Assembly: GCF_005405305.1 (NCBI RefSeq)
Contig: NZ_BJDU01000001.1
Location: forward strand, 1-60,695
From: Companilactobacillus formosensis
GTDB lineage: Bacteria > Bacillota > Bacilli > Lactobacillales > Lactobacillaceae
Length of the DNA: 60,695 nt
Reading direction: 5' to 3'
The notes beneath the pieces were generated by a model that saw nothing but the letters and a program-made list of their open reading frames with translations, did no database searches and had not been told where the DNA came from. Shown here in pieces: positions 50,661 through 59,270 of this stretch; the stretch's first letter is position 1; every line of letters begins with the position of its first letter. The translations under genes and the position numbers were made by a program.

Positions 50661-52067
50661 GTGAAGGATATTTTTAAAAAACAATCAGTAGATAATTATT
50701 TAAAAGTAGATGCTAGACTGACCAAAAGTTTAACAGCGAAAGACTTATTAGCGCTAGGAATTGGGGCTATCATCGGAACTGGTATTTTTATTTTGCCAGG
50801 ACACGAAGCAGCCTTACATGCGGGACCAGCAGTGGCGGTTGCGTTTTTGATTTCCGGTATTGTAGCTGGAGTCGTAGGGATGGCTTATGCAGAATTTGCG
50901 GCCGCTATGCCAGTAGCCGGATCAGCGTATTCGTATGGTTCAGTCATTTATGGTGAAGGAATCGGCTGGATTCTCGGTTGGGCTTTGATTTTGGAGTATT
51001 TCTTGTCGGTATCCGCTCAATCAGTCGGATTTGCATCGTATTTCAATAACAATATCCTCGGAGCTTTCGGAATTCATCTGCCTAAGTTCTTATCCGCAGG
51101 TCCACTAGAAGGCGGGGGAATCAATCTCTCGGCAGTTTTAATCGTTTTGATAATTGCCTTTGTGATTGCTCACGGAACTAGTCTCTCGAAAAAAGTCGAA
51201 AATGTTGCAGTCGTTATCAAAGTCACAATTATTGTTTTGTTTATTTTGGTAGGTGCTTTGTACATCAAGACTAAAAATTACGTCCCATTTTATCCACAAG
51301 AATTTCGGACTTCTCCTTTTGGATTAGGTGGTCTGTCAACTTCAGCAGCGACAGTTTTCTTTGCTTTCATCGGATTCGATGCTTTAGCTTCTAATTCGGC
51401 AGAAACTATCAATCCCAAAAAAGATGTTGCCAAAGGAATCCTAGGTACAGTCTTTATCGCCATTGTTTTGTACGTGGCATTCTCGTTAGTTTTGACCGGG
51501 ATCGTTAACTATAAACAACTAAACGTCGATGATCCGGCAGCCTATGCCTTGAAAGTTATCCATCTAAATACTTGGAATAAATTGATTACCATTGGTGCTT
51601 TGGTTGGGATTTTTACGGCTTTAGTGACCTTATTCTTCGGTGGCTCTAGATTAGTTTATGCTTTGGGACGTGACGGTTTATTGCCTAAGAAGATGGGTGA
51701 AGTCGATATGAAATACGCGGTGCCAAAGAATGCGATTATCGTTGCTACAGTCGTGCAAGCCTTTTTCGCTGGTTTAGTACCATTGACTGAGTTGACTTCG
51801 TTGATCAATGCAGGAACCTTGTTGGCCTTTACCTTCATATCATTTGGAATTATTCCTTTGCGCCATCGTAAAGATATTCCTAACAAAGATGGCTATAAGA
51901 TGCCACTTTATCCAGTTTTGCCAGTTTTGGCGGGATTAGCTAGTTTGTACTTCTTGATAATGTTGCCAAAGCTATCAAAAATAACAGTAGTCATTTGGTT
52001 GATTGTCGGCGTTATAGTGTACTTCACTTACGGATTAAAACATTCTAAATTGCAAAATAAAAAATAG
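50661..52067 (+). CDS. APC amino acid permease (YfnA/CAT type), copy 2
   Basis: The 468-residue paralogue of the 48866 product has the same motifs (GIGAIIGTGIFILPG, AEFAAAMPVAGSAYSYG, FIGFDALASNSAETINPKKDV, GRDGLLPKKMGEVD) and strong identity throughout. The start is GTG 50661, eight bases after GAGAGGAAG; it gives exactly the same length as the paralogue, whereas the longer frame from 50637 has no RBS. Tandem duplication is evident. Differences concentrate in loops and in TM5-6 (IAHGTSLSKK versus LQGASLSKK). Confidence 0.92.
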   Translation: MKDIFKKQSVDNYLKVDARLTKSLTAKDLLALGIGAIIGTGIFILPGHEAALHAGPAVAVAFLISGIVAGVVGMAYAEFAAAMPVAGSAYSYGSVIYGEGIGWILGWALILEYFLSVSAQSVGFASYFNNNILGAFGIHLPKFLSAGPLEGGGINLSAVLIVLIIAFVIAHGTSLSKKVENVAVVIKVTIIVLFILVGALYIKTKNYVPFYPQEFRTSPFGLGGLSTSAATVFFAFIGFDALASNSAETINPKKDVAKGILGTVFIAIVLYVAFSLVLTGIVNYKQLNVDDPAAYALKVIHLNTWNKLITIGALVGIFTALVTLFFGGSRLVYALGRDGLLPKKMGEVDMKYAVPKNAIIVATVVQAFFAGLVPLTELTSLINAGTLLAFTFISFGIIPLRHRKDIPNKDGYKMPLYPVLPVLAGLASLYFLIMLPKLSKITVVIWLIVGVIVYFTYGLKHSKLQNKK

Positions 52068-52090
52068 CCTCCAATTGGAAGCTATTTTTT
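52061..52090. terminator. Bidirectional terminator between permease 2 and the TerC gene
   Basis: AAAATAGCCTCC-AATT-GGAAGCTATTTT near-palindrome with T tail, overlapping both stop codons. Confidence 0.8.
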
Positions 52091-52852
52091 CTTACTCTTA
52101 GGAGCTTTTTGATTGTTGATCATGTGAATTATCAAGGTAACAATGATGGCACCAATTAAGACACCGACGAAGAGTAGATTGGGAACTTCAATGTCGATAG
52201 CGGGAATTGATAAGAACAACTTGATAGAAATAAATAAAATCAAGAAATAAGCCATACCGTTCAACTCTGGAATCTTACTCATCAAGCCCATAATCAATTC
52301 AGCGATACCTCTCATGGCTAAGATACCAATCATACCACCGATTAAGACGATAACGGGGTTACTAGAAATGGCTAGTGAGGCTAAAACAGAATCGATTGAG
52401 AAGACGATATCCATCAATTCAATTGAGATAACAACCTGCCAAAATCTAGAAATGTGAAGATGTTTTTCAAGTTTATTTTCCTTTTTAGGTTCTGTCGGAG
52501 ATTTAACTTTCTTTTTGTTAGTAAAGAAGAAGTGCTTTAAGAACAAGTAGAATAGGTAGGCGGCACCGAAAACTTTGATCCACCAGAAGTTAATTAAGTA
52601 GACACCGACACCGATAACTAAAAATCTAAAAATGTAGGCACCGAATAATCCGTAAAAAAGAGATTTTTCTTGTTCAACTTTATTCGGTAGCGATTGAGTT
52701 TGGGCGGCTAAAACTACCGCATTATCAACGGATAAGATACATTCCATCACTACTAGTGAGAGGATAATTAACCAGTCTTCACCTGATTCGATCACAGTTG
52801 CCCAGTTGTGAAGGTCGAAGAATGGGCCGTACATATTAACTAGTGCATTCAA
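52082..52852 (-). CDS. TerC family integral membrane protein (probable metal exporter)
   Basis: The 256-residue protein has about seven helices. The family metal-site motifs MECILSVDNAVVLAAQTQSLP (residues ~35-55) and SIELMDIVFSIDSVLASLAIS are intact, each with the conserved acidic residues. TerC homologues export Mn2+ and help metallate secreted enzymes. It lies next to the Mn importer gene mntH on the same strand, which supports a manganese role. The start is TTG 52852 (AAGGAA upstream), abutting the stop of a short upstream frame. No yybP-ykoY riboswitch was recognisable. Confidence 0.88.
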   Translation of the reverse strand: MNALVNMYGPFFDLHNWATVIESGEDWLIILSLVVMECILSVDNAVVLAAQTQSLPNKVEQEKSLFYGLFGAYIFRFLVIGVGVYLINFWWIKVFGAAYLFYLFLKHFFFTNKKKVKSPTEPKKENKLEKHLHISRFWQVVISIELMDIVFSIDSVLASLAISSNPVIVLIGGMIGILAMRGIAELIMGLMSKIPELNGMAYFLILFISIKLFLSIPAIDIEVPNLLFVGVLIGAIIVTLIIHMINNQKAPKSKKK

Positions 52853-52987
52853 TCAATATTCCTTGCTTTCATTATTGTTTTTGTTGTGTAAAGCATACCA
52901 GATATTTACTGTAAATAACAAATTAATAATTGGGGGGAGGATGAAATATGCCATCGTCCACAAAATCCCTGTGATTGGCCGGAACAT
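52853..52987 (-). CDS. Possible 44-aa membrane peptide upstream of the TerC gene
   Basis: The minus-strand frame MFRPITGILWTMAYFILPP... continues IINLLFTVNIWYALHNKNNNESKEY: one or two hydrophobic stretches and a polar end. Its TGA stop is immediately followed by the TTG start of the TerC gene, which suggests translational coupling. There is no good RBS before the ATG, and a plus-strand frame (from 52941) also looks protein-like, so the coding claim is weak. It lies between the mntH terminator and the TerC gene. Confidence 0.35.
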   Translation of the reverse strand: MFRPITGILWTMAYFILPPIINLLFTVNIWYALHNKNNNESKEY

Positions 52988-53013
52988 AGCCGACGCGATT
53001 TTGATAAATAAAA

Positions 53014-53055
53014 AGGTCCTAACAGAACTCAATGAAATGAATTCTACTAGGATCT
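53014..53055 (-). terminator. Terminator of mntH
   Basis: AGATCCTAGTAGAATTCA pairs with TGAGTTCTGTTAGGACCT at 17 of 18 positions (including G.T pairs), followed by TTTTTATTT. Confidence 0.85.
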
Positions 53056-53073
53056 CTGTATTTTTTTAAGTAA

Positions 53074-54438
53074 TTAAACCGCAGGTACGAATGTAGTGTA
53101 GATCAACCAAATATTTAGAATAGTCAATACTACAGCGATGAAGTAACCGATGTACTCGATTAGTTTGTTATTAGCGAATTCGCCCATCAATTCTTTGTTA
53201 CTTGTAAATTTGATCAATGGGAAAATTGAGAATGGTAAAGCGACACTCAAGAATACTTGTGAGAATGTCAAAAGTGATTCGATTTTTGCTTCGTTACCGT
53301 GATAGATTACCGCAAAGGCGATAACTGGGATGATTGACATCAAACGAGTAATTACACGTCTTGCCCAAAGTTTCATCTTCATGTGGACGAAACCTTCCAT
53401 AACGATTTGACCAGACAAGGTACCAGTAATGGTTGAGTTTTGACCTGATGCCAATAGGGCAATCGCAAACAAAATACTCAAGACAGGACTAGCAACAGCA
53501 CCGGCAACTTTTGGATCTTGCAAGGCATTGAACAAGTCAACGAAACGTCCAAGGTCACTGTTTGTACCGTAGAACAAAGCAGCACCTAGAAGTAATAGTA
53601 AAGTATTAACAACGAAGGCCAAAGTTAATTGAATATTTGAATCCCAAGTTGAGAAGCGAACGGCTTGGTGAATACTCTTAGGGTCTTCACGGTCGTATTT
53701 TCTCGCTTGTGAAATTGAAGAATGCAAGTACAAATTATGTGGCATAACTGTCGCACCAACGATACCAAGAGAAATGTAAAGCATACTTTGATTTTGTAGG
53801 ATTTGTGGGTCGGGAACGAATCCGATTACCATTTGTCCCATATCTGGACGTGCCAAGATAACTTCGTATAGGAAAACGAATAGAATAACCATAATTAAAG
53901 CTGCAACGATAGCTTCGATCTTTCTAAAGCCAAGTTTCATCAAGACTAATAGAAGTAAAACGTCAAATGCAGTGATGATAACACCCCAGAGTATTGGAAT
54001 GTTGAAAAGCAATTTCAGCGCGATGGCCGAACCAATAATTTCAGCGATATCAGTCGCCATAATAGCTAATTCAGTGATGATCCAAAGAATAAAACCACCA
54101 ACTTTAGAAGTTCTATCCCTAGTTAATTGAGCCAAATCTCTTCCGGTCACAATGCCTAGTTTAGCCGCCATGTATTGCAAAAGCATCGCAATCAAACTAG
54201 AAATCAAGATAACAGATAGTAATTTGTACTTAAATTGAGCACCACCAGCAATAGATGTTACCCAGTTACCTGGATCCATGTAACCCACGGCAACTAAGGC
54301 ACCAGGACCACTGTATGCTAATAGGGTTTTAAAGAAACCCGCATCAGTTGGAACCTCAACGGTGTCATTAATTTCTTCCAAGGAAGGGCCGTTAGCATAA
54401 TGAATTAGGCTTTCGTGTTTTTTATTTTTTTCACTCAA
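53074..54438 (-). CDS. mntH: Nramp family Mn2+/H+ symporter
   Basis: The 454-residue manganese importer has 11 predicted helices. TM1 carries the metal-binding DPGNW ([15 protein letters not shown]), TM6 carries MPHNLYLHS, and TM4-5 has [20 protein letters not shown] place the start at TTG 54438, eight bases after AAGGGGG; a longer frame to 54465 contains that RBS. Manganese is central to lactobacilli lacking haem enzymes and SOD. Regulation by MntR is plausible but no convincing box was found. Confidence 0.92.
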   Translation of the reverse strand: MSEKNKKHESLIHYANGPSLEEINDTVEVPTDAGFFKTLLAYSGPGALVAVGYMDPGNWVTSIAGGAQFKYKLLSVILISSLIAMLLQYMAAKLGIVTGRDLAQLTRDRTSKVGGFILWIITELAIMATDIAEIIGSAIALKLLFNIPILWGVIITAFDVLLLLVLMKLGFRKIEAIVAALIMVILFVFLYEVILARPDMGQMVIGFVPDPQILQNQSMLYISLGIVGATVMPHNLYLHSSISQARKYDREDPKSIHQAVRFSTWDSNIQLTLAFVVNTLLLLLGAALFYGTNSDLGRFVDLFNALQDPKVAGAVASPVLSILFAIALLASGQNSTITGTLSGQIVMEGFVHMKMKLWARRVITRLMSIIPVIAFAVIYHGNEAKIESLLTFSQVFLSVALPFSIFPLIKFTSNKELMGEFANNKLIEYIGYFIAVVLTILNIWLIYTTFVPAV

Positions 54439-54757
54439 GCGTATATCCCCCTTTTTCAATCTCAAGATATAATATCATGTTAGAGAGCAACATTAAAGGG
54501 TCTAAATAAAATAATTAAGTATCCCTAAAAATAATCGTCAAAAAGCCGTCATAATTGCATTTTTTTGATAATATAGCATGAATATTTTTATGCCAGATGG
54601 TTCTTTTTAACAAATAAATCAATGCAAATGATTACATTTTTCTGAAACTATCAATTCATCTTCATGTATTTAATGACTGAGTACGATACAATATAAGTGA
54701 TAGATTTTGAAAATAAAATATACTTGATTATAATTACTAGAAAAGGGATAAATTTAA
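54439..54757. promoter_or_regulatory. Divergent intergenic region mntH / 54758 gene
   Basis: No gene in this 319-base gap. A promoter for the 54758 gene is visible: -35 TTGAAA (54707-54712), 16-base spacer, -10 TATAAT (54729-54734). An imperfect TTTTTAGG-GATA-CTTAATT dyad near 54513-54532 only loosely resembles an MntR box. Confidence 0.5.
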
Positions 54758-55225
54758 ATGAGTGTAATACTACTAATAGTTGATGTGATCTTTTTTGTCG
54801 GTGCTGTTTTCAATGTTTATTGGCAGTCACAGATTGAAATTAGATCAATTTATAAAGTTTCATCATTGATCTTCGCAGCCTTTATCGGTGCATGGTTACT
54901 AGTTTCACCAACTGGTCAATTATCTTACATCATCATGGTTGCCTTGTTCATGTTGTTGAATATTATGAATGGTGTCGGTGGAGTCGGAGAAAAGAAAATC
55001 GTTCTCAACGGCTTTTATTCAGGTGTGCTCGATTATGCTTCCGTCGTTCACGTAACTTTGATTCCAATTGAGATTCAAGGTCGCAAACCTAAAGTAGCAG
55101 TGATTTTCAATACAAAAAGACCCCAACAAGTGGAAATGAACTTTAATATTTCCTATAAAGAAATGCAAAAGTATCTTGATAAGAAGTTGTCTAATGAAGT
55201 TTCTGTGGAAGTTGGACAAATATAA
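54758..55225 (+). CDS. Small membrane protein with cytosolic C-terminal domain, unknown
   Basis: The 155-residue protein has helices at about residues 3-24, 33-50 and 55-72, then a soluble ~80-residue domain (KKIVLNGFYSGVLDYASVVHVTLIPIEIQGRKPKVAVIFNTKRP, then NISYKEMQKYLDKKL) that looks like a beta-rich PH-like or DUF5673-type fold. That resemblance is only impressionistic. It has its own promoter and terminator. Function unknown. Confidence 0.75.
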   Translation: MSVILLIVDVIFFVGAVFNVYWQSQIEIRSIYKVSSLIFAAFIGAWLLVSPTGQLSYIIMVALFMLLNIMNGVGGVGEKKIVLNGFYSGVLDYASVVHVTLIPIEIQGRKPKVAVIFNTKRPQQVEMNFNISYKEMQKYLDKKLSNEVSVEVGQI

Positions 55226-55232
55226 GCAAAAT

Positions 55233-55282
55233 AAAAATGAGATGACGATTCCGATTACTGGAGTTTGTCATCTCATTTTTTT
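55233..55282. terminator. Terminator between the 54758 gene and the immunity gene
   Basis: AAAAATGAGATGAC...GTCATCTCATTTTTTT perfect stem, suited to both convergent genes. Confidence 0.88.
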
Positions 55283-55297
55283 GTTTGTATTTTCCTA

Positions 55298-55648
55298 CTA
55301 TAGTCGATTAAAGAAATCAGATTTGGTGTTGAAGCTTGAATAATAGAGCCCAGTATTACCAGATTTTTGGGCGATTACTGCAATCTTATCAATCAATTGT
55401 TCTTGATCTTTTGGGAAATAGATTTTTCCCGCAGGTCCCATACTATAAATAAAAGTCGTTAGTTTGCTGAGTAATCTTTCAGGATATTTATTATTGTCGA
55501 TTGTTTTATTTACTTGAACTAGAACATCAGATATATCTCTTAATTCCGATTTTTGTTGAAAATCATCTCTGTTAATAATCAAATCATTTAATGAACTAAT
55601 AAGTGATTTTGCTTCTTTGATTTCGTTTTCTCTGTCAATTTTTTTCAT
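55298..55648 (-). CDS. Bacteriocin immunity protein (EntA-immunity-like)
   Basis: The 116-residue helical cytosolic protein contains RENEIKEAKSLISSLNDLIIN, VLVQVNKTIDNNKYPERLLSKLTTFIYSMGPAGKIYFPKDQEQLIDKIAVIAQKSG and ends GLYYSSFNTKSDFF. This four-helix layout with a P-K-D-Q-E-x-L-x-x-I helix matches class IIa immunity proteins, as does the 59672 product. It would protect the producer against a pediocin-like bacteriocin by acting on the Man-PTS complex (family knowledge). A response-regulator-type operator lies upstream. Confidence 0.75.
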   Translation of the reverse strand: MKKIDRENEIKEAKSLISSLNDLIINRDDFQQKSELRDISDVLVQVNKTIDNNKYPERLLSKLTTFIYSMGPAGKIYFPKDQEQLIDKIAVIAQKSGNTGLYYSSFNTKSDFFNRL

Positions 55649-55690
55649 CAGTATTCTCCCTCGCTAAATGTAATGAATCTCCACTACTTA

Positions 55691-55754
55691 ATTTTAAGAG
55701 GATTTAAAATAATTTGAAAAGAATGTCATGAATGATGTCAAAGGAAGTCCTGAA
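55691..55754 (-). promoter_or_regulatory. Direct-repeat operator and -10 for the 55298 immunity gene
   Basis: Minus strand: TTCAGGACTT (55745-55754), 12-base spacer, TTCATGACAT (55723-55732), then 26 bases to -10 TAAAAT (55691-55696). Two 10-mers with a 22-bp period are the binding pattern of PlnC/AgrA-type LytTR regulators. Confidence 0.7.
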
Positions 55755-55861
55755 ATAATAGTCAAGAAGATGATATATATTTAAATCATTTTGTGTCGTC
55801 TTAAGGTTTGTTTATGCAAAGAGCAGTGAACAGGAGAATTTTGATTCAATTTTATTCATAA

Positions 55862-56155
55862 TTAAAGACCCATTCCAAAGAAAAAGTCATTTCCTAGGTT
55901 TTTCAAAGCAGACATTTTATGCCACAGTTTTGATTCGGTATCGTTAAGACTGACATTTTCAGAGGTTCTTAACATTGAAGCCTTAGTAAGAAAGTAAAGA
56001 AATGCACCAGTGAATGCTTTTCCATCTTTTTTCTTCAGTTCTGTTAAAGTAATTTCGACATAGTTACAGGTTTCAGTATTAGGATGATATTTCTTTAGGG
56101 CAGTACTTAAGTTAGTAACGGCATTAATAATTTTTGCTTTGTCATCGTCTTTCAT
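55862..56155 (-). CDS. Immunity-type small protein, paralogue of 59271
   Basis: The 97-residue soluble protein contains VEITLTELKKKDGKAFTGAFLYFLTKASMLRTSENVSLNDTESKLWHKMSALKNLGNDFFFGMGL. The 59271 product has the same pattern (LKKSDGVAFTGSL, LSDNIQLN, LWRKL, SLGNN). I interpret the pair as a bacteriocin immunity-like family from context; no biochemical assignment. ATG 56155 follows GGAGGT; an in-frame start at 56170 would overlap the RBS. Operator-like repeats lie upstream. Confidence 0.65.
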   Translation of the reverse strand: MKDDDKAKIINAVTNLSTALKKYHPNTETCNYVEITLTELKKKDGKAFTGAFLYFLTKASMLRTSENVSLNDTESKLWHKMSALKNLGNDFFFGMGL

Positions 56156-56237
56156 AATTGATACCTCCAAGAGATTATGTTGAATGGTTATAGTATGTAG
56201 GTTAATTTAAACATAATTAAATAGATGTTAAGTGAAA

Positions 56238-56268
56238 ATATCCTGAATGCAGTTCTTATAGTCTTGGA
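56238..56268 (-). promoter_or_regulatory. Direct-repeat operator for the 55862 gene
   Basis: Minus strand: TCCAAGACTA (56259-56268), 11-base spacer, TTCAGGATAT (56238-56247). The upstream half is less conserved; a weak -10 (TTAAAT) lies about 27 bases downstream. Confidence 0.55.
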
Positions 56269-56294
56269 GATTGAAAAATATTTTACTTTTGGCT

Positions 56295-56324
56295 CTTTAA
56301 ATTAATTGCAAAATTAATTTAAAG
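56295..56324 (-). terminator. AT-rich hairpin after the response regulator gene
   Basis: CTTTAAATTAATT pairs with AATTAATTTAAAG. There is no strong T run, so terminator function is uncertain. Confidence 0.45.
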
Positions 56325-56328
56325 TCGC

Positions 56329-57084
56329 TTAGTGTTGAAGGATTTTCTTGATTTCAGATTTAAGTTTTCTTGATTTACCTATTGGGAACTTTTTGGCTGA
56401 ATCATTTTTGAATGTAATGAGTCTATTCGTGAAATTGGCATTTCTGATATTGTTAGGATTTATTAAGCATGACCTGTTGAGCTTCAAAAGAAAAGGGTAT
56501 TCTTTTTCTAAATCACTTATTTTATTGTAAAACTCATAATTACCATTGATTGTTTCTAACGTTAATCGATGAGGAACACTTGAAGTTTCGATGAGGACAA
56601 TTTCAGATTGATCAAAGTTATATATCTGATTACCGATTTCAAAAGTAAAATTAGAATTTTCTTTTTCCATGGTTTTGTTTGTTATGTTTTCTGCATATTT
56701 TAGAGCATCGTATAAATTATCCCGATAATCTTCAATGCTTTGATCTTTTTCAATAAAATCTATAGCTCCAACCTTATTTTTTAGAGTAACTGGTGCCATT
56801 TCGTCATGGGTTGTAGTAAAAATAATATTGGCTTGAACATCCATTTTTCTTATCTTCTTAGCTAAATCAATTCCATTTGTATTTGTTCCTAAATCAATGT
56901 CGAGAAAATAAATCCCATGGGATAATGGCTTTTCAGATAAGTAATTAATTACTTCATTAGGATTTAAAGCAGCTAATTTCAGTTCTAAAGGATCGTCATG
57001 AAACATAATATAACTTTCAAGTATTATTTTGATATTTTTGAGTTGAGTGGGATTGTCCTCACATATAACTATTGGATAACTCAT
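56329..57084 (-). CDS. LytTR response regulator (AgrA/PlnC type)
   Basis: The 251-residue regulator of a quorum-sensing two-component system has a receiver domain (1-125): ICEDNPTQL with acidic pocket, phospho-acceptor Asp in YFLDIDLGTNTNGI, then TTTHDEMAP and a Lys-rich switch region. The LytTR DNA-binding domain (~150-250) contains IVLIETSSVPHRLTLETINGNYEFYNKISDLEKEYPFLLKLNRSCLINPNNI. Its likely sites are the TTCAGGACAT-like direct repeats in this island (inference). It follows the kinase gene by nine bases. Confidence 0.92.
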   Translation of the reverse strand: MSYPIVICEDNPTQLKNIKIILESYIMFHDDPLELKLAALNPNEVINYLSEKPLSHGIYFLDIDLGTNTNGIDLAKKIRKMDVQANIIFTTTHDEMAPVTLKNKVGAIDFIEKDQSIEDYRDNLYDALKYAENITNKTMEKENSNFTFEIGNQIYNFDQSEIVLIETSSVPHRLTLETINGNYEFYNKISDLEKEYPFLLKLNRSCLINPNNIRNANFTNRLITFKNDSAKKFPIGKSRKLKSEIKKILQH

Positions 57085-57093
57085 AATAATCTC

Positions 57094-58401
57094 CTAATTT
57101 TTAGTAAGGACAATTTGAATATTAAATATTTTTTCATCCTTATGATAATTAATAAATAAATTTGGATATTTTTTGCTTATATCTTGAATATTTATCATGA
57201 CAAGTCCGGCATGATTTTTTTTAGTGGAAAATCCTGTCTTGCGCATATTTTGAATAGTGGGTGACTTAGAGTGTACAAGAGTATTCTCGATGGAAAATAA
57301 AGTGGTTTTATCATCATTAATTATTGCTATTTTGATATTTCCATTTGGATTATCCTCGACTTCTTCTATGGCATTATCGATTGAAATACCTAATAATCTT
57401 ATGAAATCAAATATGTTCATGCCGATATTTTTGATAGTCGATTTGCATTCAAAACTATATTTGATATCAAGTGTTTTCATTGTTTTGAATTTACTGATCA
57501 ATAGACTCTTTATATAAGAATTAGAGACGTACTCCAAATCTTTATAGAAGTTCATAGATGTGTTTTCAAAATAAATGTTTGAATAGCCATTTAATTCGTC
57601 AAGTGATTTTTTCAATTCGTTATTATTTTCAGATTTGGCCAATTCTTCAAGACTCAAAAGTATATTTTTATAATCGTGTTTGAACTTATGCATGTTTTTT
57701 TGATCAGTATCTAATTGGCTGGTATATAGCTTTAGATTATCAATTTGCTTAATCAGTGATTCTTTCTCTAAGTTCTCCTTTTGTTTTTTTATCTCAGCCG
57801 ATGAATATAGAATTGTTAATAGTGTCTGTATTATTAAAAACAATATTACACCGACAATTAATTTCTTATATGCTCTAAAATGTTGAATTAAATTCATGAA
57901 TAAAAATAATGATATGTATAAATATGACAATAAAAAGCTTAGTTGAGGTGATTTTTGTTTTTTAACTAAAGTACTAAAGCCAAAATACCTGTAGAGTAAT
58001 ATGGCTAATGTTGATAGTAAAAAGCAGGTTACAGAGTCTATTAGAACAAGCAAGAGACTGTTTATAGTAAGCATATTATTAAAATACACTATCAATGAAG
58101 AACTGATTATTGAAAACGAGAGTTCTAATATGGCTCCTAGAAGAATTGAATTTATTAAGTAATAATTTGTCTGGTGATTCTCATTGAGTAAGAAATACAT
58201 GGCTATAAAAAGGGTGAAAATCATCCAACTAGGTAGAAAATAATCCAGGATAAGAGAATACACAAATAGAAGAAATATCTTTAACCAAATTCTAGTGTTT
58301 ATTTTACGTTTCAAATAATAAACATTAATGAAAATGTAAAAGAATATTAATTCTGTAAAAAAGTAATCAATTATGGTTCCAATGATGCTAATTTCTATCA
58401 T
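57094..58401 (-). CDS. HPK10-type sensor histidine kinase (AgrC/PlnB type)
   Basis: The 435-residue peptide-pheromone receptor kinase has six or seven N-terminal helices (1-205) and a coiled coil (~210-235). The dimerisation/phosphorylation segment is MHKFKHDYKNILLSLEELAKS (His after KF); the ATPase domain has DFIRLLGISIDNAIEEVEDNPNG (N box) and KKNHAGLVMINIQDISKKYPN (G box). ATG 58401 follows GGAG by nine bases; the ATG 58416 overlaps that RBS. The pheromone gene was not found in the window, so the inducer may be lost, elsewhere, or supplied by neighbours. Confidence 0.92.
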   Translation of the reverse strand: MIEISIIGTIIDYFFTELIFFYIFINVYYLKRKINTRIWLKIFLLFVYSLILDYFLPSWMIFTLFIAMYFLLNENHQTNYYLINSILLGAILELSFSIISSSLIVYFNNMLTINSLLLVLIDSVTCFLLSTLAILLYRYFGFSTLVKKQKSPQLSFLLSYLYISLFLFMNLIQHFRAYKKLIVGVILFLIIQTLLTILYSSAEIKKQKENLEKESLIKQIDNLKLYTSQLDTDQKNMHKFKHDYKNILLSLEELAKSENNNELKKSLDELNGYSNIYFENTSMNFYKDLEYVSNSYIKSLLISKFKTMKTLDIKYSFECKSTIKNIGMNIFDFIRLLGISIDNAIEEVEDNPNGNIKIAIINDDKTTLFSIENTLVHSKSPTIQNMRKTGFSTKKNHAGLVMINIQDISKKYPNLFINYHKDEKIFNIQIVLTKN

Positions 58402-58595
58402 GAGGTTAATCTCCATAAAATATGCTAAATAATATTTTACCTACAATTTATGAAAAATAAAAAAACGCCTTCTTCTGCTGATTTTCTTCAAATCTCATAA
58501 TGGTTAAAGTATTGCAGATTTTGAATGCTTTTTTGAATGAATATCATAAAAATGATGAATGAGATCCTAAAACGAAAGTTCATATTTTTAGACAG

Positions 58596-58660
58596 TTCAT
58601 GATATCAAAAGCACTTATTCAGGACATATGTCGTATCAAATATTTGCCCCTATGTAAAAT
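58596..58660 (+). promoter_or_regulatory. Orphan direct-repeat operator and promoter
   Basis: Plus strand: TTCATGATAT (58596-58605), 12-base spacer, TTCAGGACAT (58618-58627), 27 bases, -10 TAAAAT (58655-58660). It has the best repeats of the four sites, yet points into the 58662-58707 hairpin and then antisense to the 58705 gene. The rest of the 58402-58704 gap holds no credible gene. Confidence 0.65.
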
Positions 58661-58661
58661 A

Positions 58662-58707
58662 TAAAGACAGGATCACTAACACTTATTTGTTAGCAATCCT
58701 GTCTTTA
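58662..58707. terminator. Terminator of the 58705 gene
   Basis: TAAAGACAGGAT...ATCCTGTCTTTA with inner CTAACA/TGTTAG pairing. Oriented for the minus strand (TTTATATTTTA tail), but it also faces the plus-strand orphan promoter. Confidence 0.75.
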
Positions 58708-58932
58708 TACGTTTTGGTTAGTGTTGACTTGCTTCTCATCTTTTTCCGTTAAGGCCGTGTAAATAGCACCCAAGCCTAATACCAAACATATGATGTCTAA
58801 TAATCCAGTTATTGAAAAAAGTTGATCATGATGAAATAATCCGAATGTCTCGTATAGTAAGGATAATCCAACCCAGAATCCTAGTTTCTTATAGAACTTT
58901 TTGTTTATATTTAATGATTTAAGTTTGAACAT
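58705..58932 (-). CDS. Small two-helix membrane protein, unknown
   Basis: The 75-residue protein has a basic N terminus (KLKSLNINKKFYKKLG) followed by hydrophobic segments at about 19-33 and 38-60 (LLDIICLVLGLGAIYTAL), and a charged tail TEKDEKQVNTNQNV. AAGGGG precedes ATG. The location in the immunity island suggests an immunity or accessory role, but no family is recognised. Confidence 0.65.
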   Translation of the reverse strand: MFKLKSLNINKKFYKKLGFWVGLSLLYETFGLFHHDQLFSITGLLDIICLVLGLGAIYTALTEKDEKQVNTNQNV

Positions 58933-59048
58933 ATTAACCCCTTGTTACATATTGTTTTTTTTGATTGGATTCACTCTGTGTAAATAAATGCAGGATCAAT
59001 TATATTATTCACTTGATATCCATAAAAGGATTATCACATTCAAAAAAA

Positions 59049-59246
59049 TTAGATTAAATGGAATACTGCAGAGATCCCTATAACTAAGAAAACAACACCT
59101 ATAAATAGGGAGAAGTAGATGGCTAGTGGAGAAAATCCTGATGTGGTCTTATTTCCGACTTTTTTCAGAACATTTAAATATTTGATACTGATGAAGAGTT
59201 GCCAAATGCCGATAAGTATAAATAGAACGCCAAAGATACTTTCCAT
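59049..59246 (-). CDS. Small two-helix membrane protein, unknown
   Basis: The 65-residue protein has two hydrophobic helices (4-24 and 40-62) joined by a basic loop (KVGNKTTSGFSP). GGAGGT precedes ATG. It begins 24 bases after the 59271 immunity-like gene, so the two are likely co-transcribed from the operator at 59638-59669. Membrane-immunity function is possible but unproven. Confidence 0.68.
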   Translation of the reverse strand: MESIFGVLFILIGIWQLFISIKYLNVLKKVGNKTTSGFSPLAIYFSLFIGVVFLVIGISAVFHLI

Positions 59247-59270
59247 GATTCCTGACCTCCATACTATTAA

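Noticed and set aside
52853-53013. yybP-ykoY manganese riboswitch before the TerC gene
   Set aside because: The conserved loop motifs were not found in the short leader on the minus strand.
52941-53069. 42-codon plus-strand frame upstream of the TerC gene (MKYAIVHKIPVIG...)
   Set aside because: GGAGG lies only one base from its ATG, and its last third is the mntH terminator hairpin; the minus-strand frame is the better, still weak, candidate.
54513-54532. MntR operator upstream of mntH
   Set aside because: The dyad is imperfect and only loosely resembles known MntR boxes; reported only within the intergenic note.
58482-58577. Minus-strand 31-codon frame (MNFRFRISFIIFMIF...) as a pheromone prepeptide
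   Set aside because: No RBS, no double-glycine leader and no bacteriocin-like mature part.
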